From the NCBI GenBank assembly GCA_902601865.1, contig CACKOX010000010.1, positions 1 through 42,713 of the forward strand: a stretch of 42,713 bases of DNA. Direction: 5' to 3'. The DNA is from an uncultured Alphaproteobacteria bacterium. GTDB lineage: Bacteria; Pseudomonadota; Alphaproteobacteria; HIMB59. A program made the translations under genes and the position numbers. Below, in pieces: positions 1-8,233 of this stretch. How positions within the stretch are numbered: position 1 is the stretch's first letter; every line of letters starts with the position of its first letter. The notes under the pieces are model-generated. The model saw only the letters and a list, made by a program, of their open reading frames with translations, had not been told where the DNA came from and did not search any database.

Positions 1-425
1 CCCAAATAAAAATCATAAACATCTCCTTTTAGATTTATATATACACTGTTGAAGGTAAAATCTCTTCTAAGGGAGTCTTCTTTAATGCTAGTAGCTTTAG
101 CTACTTTAGAGTGTCTTCCGGATGGGGCTATATCTTTTCTGAATGAATTTATTTGATATTCAAAATCATTAGATACTAAGGATATACTTTTATATCCTGG
201 GTAATATTTTGCACCATCGTATTTATCTAAAATTTTATCAACTGTAAGACTGTCTAAATCTGGTATGACCAAATCAATATCTTTATTTTCATATTTATCA
301 GAAAGTATGGATCTAGTCGCACCTCCAATAAGATAAATATCTTTGTCTTCATATGGGAGAACATTACAAATTTCATTTAAACAAGAAATATTTATAAGTT
401 CTTTAACTTTGTTTTTTAAATTCAT
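1..425 (-). CDS. cca: CCA-adding enzyme / poly(A) polymerase family tRNA nucleotidyltransferase (3' part outside window)
   Basis: Only the N-terminal 141 codons lie in the window; the gene runs off the left edge. The translation shows the class II nucleotidyltransferase head: a GGATRS loop near residues 35-40, the metal-binding pair in KDIDLV near residue 50, and RRDFTFN near residue 124. This order is typical of enzymes that add or repair the 3' CCA of tRNAs. The ATG at 425 lies only 4 bases after the uup stop, so it is probably read from the same message. The tRNA-Gln just upstream on the same strand already has an encoded CCA, so the enzyme would act there in repair. A poly(A) polymerase role cannot be excluded from the N-terminus alone. 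Confidence 0.85.
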   Translation of the reverse strand, partial: MNLKNKVKELINISCLNEICNVLPYEDKDIYLIGGATRSILSDKYENKDIDLVIPDLDSLTVDKILDKYDGAKYYPGYKSISLVSNDFEYQINSFRKDIAPSGRHSKVAKATSIKEDSLRRDFTFNSVYINLKGDVYDFYL

Positions 426-429
426 GTAT

Positions 430-2247
430 TTAAGTAAGTTCCATCAGCTCTAACCATCTTTGTTCTTTAGTTTCTAATTCTAATTGAAGAGATCCTAATT
501 TTTCACTAGAAGTCATAAATAAATCATAATCTTTTTTATAAAGATCTGGTGCCTCTAAAATTTTTTCAAAATGGTCTATTTGTTCTTTTAAGAGATCTAT
601 TTGTTTGGGTAAGTTGTTAAGCTCATATTGTAGTTTAAAAGTTAATTTCTTCTTAATAACTTTTGATGAATTTTTTTTATATTTTTCAGCTTTATTATCA
701 ATTTTTAAAGAGTCATCGCTATTATTTATTAGAAGATTTTTATTGTTAAGAAAATCATGATAGCCTCCATTAAATAAAACAACCTCTCCATTTCCCTTAA
801 AAAATAATATTTTATTCACTAATTTATCTAAAAAATCCCTATTATGTGATACGACCACTAAAGTTCCATTGTAGCCTGATAATATTGACTCTACTAAATC
901 TAAAGTATCTATATCAAGATCATTTGTTGGTTCATCTAATATTAGACCACTTTTAGGATTTGATAAAACCTTCGATAAGAGTAATCGATTTTTCATTCCA
1001 CCAGATAAACTTCCGACAGGATCATTTGCTTTAGATGGATCGAAATGAAAATCCTTCAAGTAACTACATACATGTCTTTCCTTGCCTTGTGTTTTAAGAT
1101 AATCCCCACCAGAAGGTACTAATATTTTTTTTATCGGAAGATTGTCTTTTAAATCATTTCTTAACTGGTCAAAATATGAAAATTCCAACTCTTTTCTAAG
1201 TTTTAAAGTTCCTGATTTTAAATGGAGCTCATTAAGTAAGATTTTTAAAAATGTTGATTTACCTGAGCCATTACTTCCTAAAAGTCCTATTCTGTCCTTT
1301 TTGCTGATTTTCAAACTAAAATTTTTTAAAATTAAGTTTTTATCTTCAGTACCAAAATAAAATTCGGCATTATGAAATTCAGCAACATGTTTAAAATTCT
1401 TTGAATTTTCATATATTTGATTAATTTCTATTTTTCTTGTTGCTTTTTTAAATTCACTTATATCTTTATCTAAATTGTTCTTGAGCTCTTTTGCTTGTTC
1501 TAACCTTCTAGTGTTTCGTTTTACTCTTGCTTTTACTCCTTTGTTAGCCCAATTAACCTCTAGGTTAACAAATTGCTTTCTATTCTGTAATTCTCTTTCT
1601 TCTTGTGATAACAAAGTATTAGACCAGTTTTCAAAATCACCGTATCCGCTGTTATTTACTTTCACTCTTGATCGGTCTATCCATAATATTTTATTAGTAA
1701 AATTTTTAAGAAATTGTCGATCATGACTTACACATAAAATAGCACTATCTAGTTTTTTCAAATAATTTTCTAGCCATACTATTGTATCTAGGTCTAGGTG
1801 ATTGGTTGGTTCGTCCAAGAGCAAAAGGTCAGATGGTTTTATTAATGTTTTGATTAGACCTACTCTTCTTTTTTGACCTCCAGATAAATTTTTAATTAAA
1901 CTATTTTTATCTACACTTAAATTATTACAGAAGATGTCTATTTCGTAAATATCATCTTGATTAGTAATCGCTGATAAAATCTCTTTTTCTACGGTATTAT
2001 TTTCATTTTGTAATTTATAATTTTGGTTAAAGTAATTAACTGCAAAATTGTCAATGCTCCATATTTCACCTAAGTCAATCTCATGTTGACCAGATATGAC
2101 ATTCATTAAAGTAGATTTCCCTGCCCCATTTTTACCAACAAGAGCAATAAAATCTTTTCTATGAATATTTAAATCTAGTTCCTTAAAAATTTCATTTTTA
2201 TGGTAACTGATTGATCCCTCTTTCAGTGAAAATATAAGTTGATTCAT
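430..2247 (-). CDS. uup: ABC-F family ATPase, Uup type
   Basis: This is a 605-residue soluble protein with two ABC ATPase domains and no membrane segments. The first domain has Walker A GKNGAGKST (38-46), signature LSGGQKRR (121-128) and Walker B LLLLDEPTNHLD (141-152). The second has GSNGSGKST (324-332), LSGGMKNR (414-421) and LILDEPTNDLD (435-445). A linker of charged helices joins them. The C-terminal ~80 residues are Lys/Glu-rich and predicted coiled coil, the feature that separates Uup from other ABC-F members and that binds branched DNA in E. coli Uup. ABC-F proteins act on the ribosome; Uup has also been linked to transposon excision and 50S assembly. The gene starts 25 bases after tRNA-Gln and is followed 4 bases later by cca. 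Confidence 0.88.
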   Translation of the reverse strand: MNQLIFSLKEGSISYHKNEIFKELDLNIHRKDFIALVGKNGAGKSTLMNVISGQHEIDLGEIWSIDNFAVNYFNQNYKLQNENNTVEKEILSAITNQDDIYEIDIFCNNLSVDKNSLIKNLSGGQKRRVGLIKTLIKPSDLLLLDEPTNHLDLDTIVWLENYLKKLDSAILCVSHDRQFLKNFTNKILWIDRSRVKVNNSGYGDFENWSNTLLSQEERELQNRKQFVNLEVNWANKGVKARVKRNTRRLEQAKELKNNLDKDISEFKKATRKIEINQIYENSKNFKHVAEFHNAEFYFGTEDKNLILKNFSLKISKKDRIGLLGSNGSGKSTFLKILLNELHLKSGTLKLRKELEFSYFDQLRNDLKDNLPIKKILVPSGGDYLKTQGKERHVCSYLKDFHFDPSKANDPVGSLSGGMKNRLLLSKVLSNPKSGLILDEPTNDLDIDTLDLVESILSGYNGTLVVVSHNRDFLDKLVNKILFFKGNGEVVLFNGGYHDFLNNKNLLINNSDDSLKIDNKAEKYKKNSSKVIKKKLTFKLQYELNNLPKQIDLLKEQIDHFEKILEAPDLYKKDYDLFMTSSEKLGSLQLELETKEQRWLELMELT

Positions 2248-2271
2248 ATTATTTTATATATAGCTCAGAAA

Positions 2272-2346
2272 TGGCTGGGGCGGTAGGATTCGAACCTACG
2301 CATGCCGATACCAAAAACCGGTGCCTTACCGCTTGGCTACGCCCCA
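2272..2346 (-). tRNA. tRNA-Gln (anticodon TTG), CCA encoded
   Basis: The minus strand folds as a complete cloverleaf. The 7-bp acceptor stem is TGGGGCG with CGCCCCA. The anticodon stem CCGGT/ATCGG carries the loop TTTTGGT, giving anticodon TTG (glutamine, CAA and by wobble CAG). The T arm contains GTTCGAATC. The discriminator base is G, followed by an encoded CCA at 2274-2272. It sits between ispE and uup, all on one strand with very short spacers (16 and 24 bases), so it may be excised from a longer mRNA. If so, 3' processing would leave uup with a leader of about 24 nt. Confidence 0.96.
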
Positions 2347-2362
2347 TCAGGAATTAATGAAC

Positions 2363-3181
2363 TTATCCGAAATAAAGAGATTTTTCAATTCTAACTAGAG
2401 GGTGAAATTTATTGATATTCCTCAAAATTTGCCTTTCTTTCGAAATTTCCTTAAAAGATAGAAAAATAGAAGACCCACTACCACTCATGCCAAATTTTAG
2501 AAAATCTCTCCTAAAAGATGAAAGATACATAAATATCTCCTTAAATTCTTGATTTAAAATCATTGAGGACCTAGTTAAATTATTTTGAGAATTATGCTTA
2601 CTATTTATTTGTGTATTATAATTTTTAAAGTGGTTATAGATATTTTTAGTTAAATTTTTTTTTAAGGGTAAAATTATAAAAATTTTCTTCCATGAATTCA
2701 TTTTAGCTTTGGAATAATTAAATTTATTTAATCCATCAATAATTTTTGGATATTTATCAATAAATAAAAGTACATCTGATCCAATTAATGGAGCATCTTT
2801 TTTAAAATTATTTGATTTAATTTGGTGATATTTATATAAAAACTTTAAAACTGAGGCGGCATTAGAAGACCCTCCTCCTAGACCATATCCAATAGGTATA
2901 TTTTTATGAACCAAAAATTTTAATTTAGTTATAGTTTTATATCTTTGATCGAAAAATGTAATTGTTTTTTTTATTATATCATTTTTTAAATTTATTATTT
3001 TATTATTATGATCATGATAAGTAATTTGTAATTTTGAGTGATCTGAAACAAAAATTAAATCTTTTATTTTTAATAATACAACCTTTGAAGAAATTTTATG
3101 TTTTTCATAATTTTCATCATAATATTTTATTTTTAAATCTAAATTTATCTTGGCAGGGCTAATTAGTTTAGTTTTATTCAT
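2363..3181 (-). CDS. ispE: 4-diphosphocytidyl-2-C-methyl-D-erythritol kinase
   Basis: This GHMP-family kinase of 272 residues phosphorylates CDP-methylerythritol in the non-mevalonate (MEP) isoprenoid pathway. The N-terminal SPAKINLDLKI (8-18) is the substrate motif, with the lysine and asparagine expected in IspE. The glycine-rich ATP loop is PIGYGLGGGSSNAA (about 96-109). The C-terminal GMSGSGSSIF is GHMP motif 3. The sequence is rich in Lys, Asn, Ile and Phe, as expected from base composition, but all three motifs are intact. The ATG overlaps the end of the upstream TPR gene by 8 bases, implying translational coupling. An ispE gene next to a TPR-protein gene is a common alphaproteobacterial arrangement. 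Confidence 0.9.
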   Translation of the reverse strand: MNKTKLISPAKINLDLKIKYYDENYEKHKISSKVVLLKIKDLIFVSDHSKLQITYHDHNNKIINLKNDIIKKTITFFDQRYKTITKLKFLVHKNIPIGYGLGGGSSNAASVLKFLYKYHQIKSNNFKKDAPLIGSDVLLFIDKYPKIIDGLNKFNYSKAKMNSWKKIFIILPLKKNLTKNIYNHFKNYNTQINSKHNSQNNLTRSSMILNQEFKEIFMYLSSFRRDFLKFGMSGSGSSIFLSFKEISKERQILRNINKFHPLVRIEKSLYFG

Positions 3182-4766
3182 TTCTATTTAAAACTTCATC
3201 AAATTTAAAATAGTCTTTGTGAAATAATAAGATTTTGTTATCAAGAAATTTAGCTTCTTTATATCTGCCTTGTTGATAATAAATTTGTGACAAATGGTCA
3301 ATTATTTCTGGCTCTGAAGGCTCTAGCGTATATGCGTTATAAATCCATTTTTCAGCTAAATTTAGATCATTTTTCTTGTAATAAAGCCACCCTAAGCTAT
3401 CGAGTATAGCACCATTATTATAGTCAGAGTCTTTGACTGCTTTTTGAAGCATATCTTCTGCAAGATCCAATTTTCTTTCATTTTCAACCCATAAATATGC
3501 AAGATAGTTTAACACATAGGGATATGAACTGTCAGAAATATCAATACTTCTTTGGATGAAATCTTCAGCAGTTTTAATTTCATTATTTCTCTCAAGCAAA
3601 ATGCCATATTTAAATAAATGGATAGGATCATCTGATTTTTTTAAAATGTTCAAACAACAGTTATTCATAAAATCTAAAGCTACCTTATCGTCATTTGAAC
3701 GGTACATTTCCATTGCTAAAATGAATGCTAATTCTAAATGAGTCCAATCACTATCATGATTTATATTATTGAAGAAGTAGACTAATTCACTCAAATTACT
3801 ATCTAGTTTGATGGAAGATGAAATAAATAGGTAGTTTCTAAAAAAATTGAAATTAGTATTACTTGAATTAAAATTTTTTATTAGATCAAGTATGTCTTTA
3901 TTAGGATTTAATTCAGCTAAGAATGAGAGTTTTTTATAATTGTAATAATCTTTATTTTTTGAGTCTATTTGAATTAAATAAGATAATAATGCAAGAGCAC
4001 TTTTATACTCACCTGCATAAAAATAATAAGTACTAGTTTGAAATAGTTGAAGATATATAACGTCTTTATAATCTTTGATTATATAGTCCTTATCTAATTC
4101 TAATGATAAATTGTTTAACATAGTCGTTAATTTAATAAATTTTGTAATTGGAAAATTTAGGTCATTAGAACTAAAAATATTATTTAATAGATTTATTTCT
4201 TTTGAGTTAAAAATAGAAAGGGATTCTAAGTTGGTAGTTAATTCTTTATTTATCTTACTTAAACGGCTTATGTCTTTTCTTAAGTGGTAGTAATAAATTT
4301 TGTTTATGTATGTTAAATTTATAAATCTATTATCAATGGTATTTAAACTTTGTAAATTACTCTCAATATTTTGATTATCACAAAATGACATCCAAAAATT
4401 TATGCTTTTTAAGATAGACTCCTCAAAAATGTAAATTTGTTTTTTATTTGGAAGATTTGAACAATTATTTTCGCCCAAATTTTTCAAAAAGTATAGGATT
4501 TCATGAACAAATCCCTTTTTATTTTCATTCATATTATTTAATTTGTAATCGCCTATAATAATTTTACTTAGTAGATCTGAGGACTGGTCACTTGATAATT
4601 CGTACTTGGGTAATTTCTCCCATGTTAAATAATCATTATTGTATTCGGCATATATAGAACTTAGAAGTTGATTATCAAATGTATTTTTTAATTGAGACCC
4701 ATATGCATGTACAATAAATCCCAAAAAACATATACTGTAGTAAAATATATATAATTTTTTAAACAT
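3174..4766 (-). CDS. Exported TPR-repeat protein
   Basis: This 530-residue protein has an N-terminal hydrophobic signal (residues 1-23, KK then a long apolar stretch, likely cleavage after HAYG), so it is probably periplasmic or outer-membrane associated. The C-terminal third contains tetratricopeptide repeats, for example ILDSLGWLYYKKNDLNLAEK and IIDHLSQIYYQQGRYKEAK, and earlier YVLNYLAYLWVENE. The middle is Asn/Ser/Leu-rich and predicted helical without a recognisable catalytic motif. It matches in kind the TPR protein often found upstream of ispE in alphaproteobacteria; no precise function is known to me. Its ATG shares the palindrome CATG (4764-4767) with the start of the divergent gene on the plus strand. 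Confidence 0.8.
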   Translation of the reverse strand: MFKKLYIFYYSICFLGFIVHAYGSQLKNTFDNQLLSSIYAEYNNDYLTWEKLPKYELSSDQSSDLLSKIIIGDYKLNNMNENKKGFVHEILYFLKNLGENNCSNLPNKKQIYIFEESILKSINFWMSFCDNQNIESNLQSLNTIDNRFINLTYINKIYYYHLRKDISRLSKINKELTTNLESLSIFNSKEINLLNNIFSSNDLNFPITKFIKLTTMLNNLSLELDKDYIIKDYKDVIYLQLFQTSTYYFYAGEYKSALALLSYLIQIDSKNKDYYNYKKLSFLAELNPNKDILDLIKNFNSSNTNFNFFRNYLFISSSIKLDSNLSELVYFFNNINHDSDWTHLELAFILAMEMYRSNDDKVALDFMNNCCLNILKKSDDPIHLFKYGILLERNNEIKTAEDFIQRSIDISDSSYPYVLNYLAYLWVENERKLDLAEDMLQKAVKDSDYNNGAILDSLGWLYYKKNDLNLAEKWIYNAYTLEPSEPEIIDHLSQIYYQQGRYKEAKFLDNKILLFHKDYFKFDEVLNRNE

Positions 4767-5442
4767 GAAACAGCTAGACTACCAAAAAAATATTCTTTTG
4801 GAATTGATGAATCTTGAGGAATTTAAACAAAAAGATTTCGTTGAGAATAAAAATGAACAAATAACTTCGAGTAATATAACAAGTCCAAGCAAGGCCAGTA
4901 GTATTAATCAGCTTGAGGATTTTTTTAAGGGAGAATTAATAAAATTAAATATAGATAAATCAATTAAACTAGTAGAGGGGAATGAAAATTCTAAGATTTT
5001 ATTCTTTTATGGTAAATGTGATATTTCAGACACAAAAATAATAGATAACAAAAATGGTGAGTTATTTGATAAAATGCTCTCCTCAATAAAATTAGACAGG
5101 AAACAAATAAGCTTAGCTTCTTACATACCTAGAGGTATTCGTGAGTTTGATAATGATCATAAAATTATAACAACTTTACAATTGATAAATTATCGTTTGA
5201 TTGAATTGATTAATCCAAAATATTTAATAATTATGTCAAATTATTGTATTAAAATGTTATTAGCTGCAGATTTATCCTCAATGTCTCTTCGAGGTAAGTG
5301 GTTTGACTTCAATACCCCAAATGACGTAGTCCCAAAAAAATGCCGTGTGCTCTATGAGCCATCTTTGCTTATTAACAACCCAGATCTCAAAAAAGATGCT
5401 TGGGAAGATTTAAAAGAAATAAAAAAACAACTGGGTGGTTAG
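4765..5442 (+). CDS. Degenerate family-4-like uracil-DNA glycosylase superfamily protein
   Basis: This 225-residue protein matches the C-terminal two thirds of family 4 UDGs: GELFDKMLSSIKLDR (strand/helix after motif A), LIELINPKYLIIMSNYCIKM, SLRGKWFDF, and the tail LLINNPDLKKDAWEDLKEIKK. Several functional positions are altered. The motif usually read GEAPG is FYGKCDISDT. The HPS of motif B is EPS. None of the four cysteines that hold the 4Fe-4S cluster is at its usual place. The first ~60 residues are low-complexity (Ser/Asn/Lys). The frame is intact and coupled to the following slt (2-base gap), so it looks maintained rather than decayed. Glycosylase activity is doubtful. A TATAAT lies 9 bases before the ATG. 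Confidence 0.75.
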   Translation: MKQLDYQKNILLELMNLEEFKQKDFVENKNEQITSSNITSPSKASSINQLEDFFKGELIKLNIDKSIKLVEGNENSKILFFYGKCDISDTKIIDNKNGELFDKMLSSIKLDRKQISLASYIPRGIREFDNDHKIITTLQLINYRLIELINPKYLIIMSNYCIKMLLAADLSSMSLRGKWFDFNTPNDVVPKKCRVLYEPSLLINNPDLKKDAWEDLKEIKKQLGG

Positions 5443-5444
5443 AA

Positions 5445-7124
5445 ATGAAAATTGTTCTCATATTAATTACACTTTTTTACTCACAAACTATATTTGCCCT
5501 TAGTTCAAAAGATATAGGTCTCTACAAAAGTATTTTTAACGATTACAGAAATGGTAATTTTGCTAAAGGTGATAAAAATATTGCAAAACTTGATGATTTA
5601 ATACTCATGGGTCATGTTCAAGCTTTAAAACTTCTCCACCCTACAGCTCATCGATCCAGTTTTTTAGAACTACGAGATTGGTTAAGTGAATACAGCGAAC
5701 AATATGAAGCGAGAAGAATTTATAAATTAGGTGTGCGTAGAATGCCAGATGGAGCAAAAAGTCCAAAAAAAAATTCATACCCCCTCTTTAATGAAATCTT
5801 TCAAAAAGATAAAACAGAGGCTACCAATTCAAGTAAATCAAATAATATATTTTCAAATAAAAATTACTCAAAAAAAATTAGTATTTATAACACTGTAAGG
5901 TCAAGAGTTGGTAGAGGATGGCCAACTGGGGCTTTGGAATACTTGAATCACCACATAAAATATTTTAATCAAAAAGAGAAGTCATTTTTATTATCAAAAA
6001 TTGCCAATGGGTATTATCTCGCAGATTTAGATGATAAGGCTATTAATGTGCTTAACGATGAAGCATTTTTAAGTCAACCTTACTCTGAAGGCTTGTGGAT
6101 TAAGGGTCTTTCGTATTATAGAAAAGGTAAATATCAGAGAGCTTCAAGGCAGTTTTTAATACTCTCAAAAATTTCAGATAACAAATGGCTCAGCGATGCT
6201 GGAGCATATTGGTCATTTTTATCATCAACAAAAGATGCTGAAGATGTTATTACCTTTAAAGCTTCGTTAGAGGCTTTAAATAAATCTTGTAGGCCCAGTT
6301 TTAATATTTATTCCATTTTATCTTGTAGAATAATTGATAAGACCATTCAGGACTTTGAATTTAACACCTCTATAATGAACTCGGATCTTGACTCATTTTT
6401 AGATACAAAATTAGGTAATAGAATTCAGGCGTTAATAGACATTGATGAACTGCCAATTGCAGAGATTGAGTTAAATAGACTTCAAAACATTACTAATGAT
6501 AGATTTAAAAGACTCATTTTAAATTTTTCTATTAAAAATGACTTAAGTTCTCTTCAAATTAAAACAGCAAAATACTTATTTAAAGATGATGCTCCCATAG
6601 ATTATCTTTATCCAACACCACAATGGATTCAAAATTATAATTTCAACGACATAGATCCAACTATTATCATAAGCATGATAAGACAGGAGTCTCAATTTAG
6701 CGCTTTTGCAAAAAGTGGGAAAAGTGCCTATGGATTAATGCAAATTCTTCCCTCCACAGCCCGTATGGTAAATAAAAAACATCAATTTAAGTCAAATCCT
6801 AGAATATTGTATAATCCTGAAATTAACGTCGACACAGGAAGTCTTTATTTACAAAATTTATTATCCATAAATTATATAGAGGGTGATTTATTGAAAGCAC
6901 TAATCTCTTATAATGCCGGACCCGGAAATCTTTCAAAATGGATGAAAAAAACTACTTTTAATAATGATAGCTTCCTTTTAATTGAGTCTATTCCATCAAG
7001 AGAAACTCGATTATTTGTAGAGCGAGTTCTAACTAATCTTGTTATTTATGAATTAATAAATCATAATTCTTTTGATTATGCTGATGAATTGATAGCAACT
7101 AATACGATTTTGATTAATGATTGA
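5445..7124 (+). CDS. slt: Soluble lytic murein transglycosylase (Slt family)
   Basis: This periplasmic peptidoglycan-cleaving enzyme forms 1,6-anhydromuropeptides. I take the ATG at 5445, two bases after the upstream stop, because it begins a clear signal peptide (MKIVLILITL to residue ~19); an in-frame start 45 bases upstream would bury that signal. Residues ~25-390 form the helical superhelix typical of Slt70. The C-terminal SLT domain (~395-530) shows the catalytic glutamate E415 in MIRQESQF, then SAYGLMQILPSTAR and the SYNAGPGN motif. Mature size (about 540 residues) is slightly below E. coli Slt70. The stop overlaps moaB by 8 bases (ATGATTGA). Confidence 0.92.
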   Translation: MKIVLILITLFYSQTIFALSSKDIGLYKSIFNDYRNGNFAKGDKNIAKLDDLILMGHVQALKLLHPTAHRSSFLELRDWLSEYSEQYEARRIYKLGVRRMPDGAKSPKKNSYPLFNEIFQKDKTEATNSSKSNNIFSNKNYSKKISIYNTVRSRVGRGWPTGALEYLNHHIKYFNQKEKSFLLSKIANGYYLADLDDKAINVLNDEAFLSQPYSEGLWIKGLSYYRKGKYQRASRQFLILSKISDNKWLSDAGAYWSFLSSTKDAEDVITFKASLEALNKSCRPSFNIYSILSCRIIDKTIQDFEFNTSIMNSDLDSFLDTKLGNRIQALIDIDELPIAEIELNRLQNITNDRFKRLILNFSIKNDLSSLQIKTAKYLFKDDAPIDYLYPTPQWIQNYNFNDIDPTIIISMIRQESQFSAFAKSGKSAYGLMQILPSTARMVNKKHQFKSNPRILYNPEINVDTGSLYLQNLLSINYIEGDLLKALISYNAGPGNLSKWMKKTTFNNDSFLLIESIPSRETRLFVERVLTNLVIYELINHNSFDYADELIATNTILIND

Positions 7125-7638
7125 CGAAACAATAACATTTAAAAAAATAAATATTGCCGTCATTACTTTATCGGACACAAGAAAAGAGAAAGGTGATAAA
7201 TCTGGTAATACATTAAAGGATCTAATACTTCAAAAAGGACATGATGTTTCTCATTATCAAATTATCGAAGACGAACCAGAAATCTTTATACCTATAATTC
7301 AAGGCTTAACTAACTCTGTTGAAAACGATGTAATAATTACAACTGGAGGAACAGGTTTAACGGGAAGAGATAATACTATTGATGCTTTGAAAAAAATATC
7401 TCAAATTGAAATACCAGGATTTGGTGAATTATTTAGACAACTCAGTTATCAAAAAATTGGAACTTCAACCATACAATCTCGAGCAAGTGCCTTTTTATTA
7501 AATCATACTTATGTTTTTTGCTTGCCTGGATCTACTTCTGCTGTTCGAGATGCTTGGAATGATATTCTTTTTCATCAATTAGATATAAGACACAAACCAT
7601 GTAATTTTATCGAATTGATACCAAGACTTGATGAGTGA
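7117..7638 (+). CDS. moaB: Molybdenum cofactor biosynthesis protein B (MoaB/Mog fold)
   Basis: This 173-residue MPT-binding-fold protein has ITLSDTRKEKGDKSGNTL near the N-terminus, TTGGTGLTGRDNT (the conserved GGTG-type loop) in the middle, and the expected C-terminal LPGSTSAVRDAW. MoaB/MogA proteins adenylylate molybdopterin before metal insertion. This is the only cofactor gene in the window, so molybdoenzyme use cannot be confirmed here. The start codon overlaps the slt end by 8 bases and the end overlaps rnhB by 8 bases, so three unrelated functions are translationally linked. A MogA assignment is possible, but length and sequence look more MoaB-like. Confidence 0.88.
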   Translation: MIDETITFKKINIAVITLSDTRKEKGDKSGNTLKDLILQKGHDVSHYQIIEDEPEIFIPIIQGLTNSVENDVIITTGGTGLTGRDNTIDALKKISQIEIPGFGELFRQLSYQKIGTSTIQSRASAFLLNHTYVFCLPGSTSAVRDAWNDILFHQLDIRHKPCNFIELIPRLDE

Positions 7639-8233
7639 ATATGTCGTTGGTGTTGATGAAGTTGGTAGAGGTTCTCTTGTTGGAAGTGTAATAGTTTGTG
7701 CATTTAGATCTCAAAATTCTTTCTTTCAAGTACTTCCTTTTGATGTTACTGACTCAAAAAAAATAAATAAAAAAAAGAGAGAGGAAATTTATAATTATTT
7801 CAAATTAAATAGAGGCTTTAATTTTAATTATCAAATTATTGTTGGAAAAAAAAAATTTATCGAGAAATTTAATATTCACAATGTAGTTTTGCAATGCATG
7901 AAGCAATCAATTATTTTGTTATCTAAAAAAACGGATACAGTCACTATTGACGGGAAGTTTATCCCAAATGGTATGGGGGATTATAACGTAAAAGCCTTAG
8001 TCAAAGCTGACGATAAAATAAATCAAGTCTCTGCAGCATCTATTATTGCAAAAGTATATAGAGACAAATTAATCAACAAACTTCACTTAAAAGATAATGT
8101 TTATCAATGGAATAAAAATGCGGGTTATGGAACTAAAAATCATTTAGATGCTATTTATTCACATGGTGTCAGTAAATTTCATCGGACAACTTATCATCCA
8201 ATAAGTAAACTTATCAAAAAGTTATCTACTTAG
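7631..8233 (+). CDS. rnhB: Ribonuclease HII
   Basis: This 200-residue endonuclease cleaves RNA in RNA-DNA hybrids and at single ribonucleotides in DNA. GVDEVGRGSLVG at the N-terminus carries the Asp-Glu metal pair. TDSKKINKKKR follows. KADDKINQVSAASIIAKVYR contains a further catalytic Asp and the conserved AASI(I/L)AKV segment. The C-terminus has the GYGTKNH and HR-TYHP motifs. I prefer the ATG at 7631 over the in-frame TTG three bases earlier. An A10 tract lies at about 7850 inside the gene. It lies directly before ccrM, the usual alphaproteobacterial order. The last codons and the spacer after it contain several TTATC motifs discussed with the ccrM promoter. Confidence 0.93.
   Translation: MSEYVVGVDEVGRGSLVGSVIVCAFRSQNSFFQVLPFDVTDSKKINKKKREEIYNYFKLNRGFNFNYQIIVGKKKFIEKFNIHNVVLQCMKQSIILLSKKTDTVTIDGKFIPNGMGDYNVKALVKADDKINQVSAASIIAKVYRDKLINKLHLKDNVYQWNKNAGYGTKNHLDAIYSHGVSKFHRTTYHPISKLIKKLST

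Noticed and set aside
1142-1726. Open frames on the plus strand opposite uup (61-83 codons)
   Set aside because: They lie wholly inside a well-supported gene on the other strand, have no motifs, and their composition (Ser/Phe/Leu) is that of an antisense shadow.
4765-5442. UDG-like gene as a decaying pseudogene
   Set aside because: No stop or frameshift, normal codon use for the window, and tight coupling to slt; altered motifs alone do not show decay.
5400-5444. Longer start for the lytic transglycosylase
   Set aside because: It would add 15 charged residues before the signal peptide and overlap the previous gene by 43 bases; the ATG at 5445 restores a normal signal peptide.
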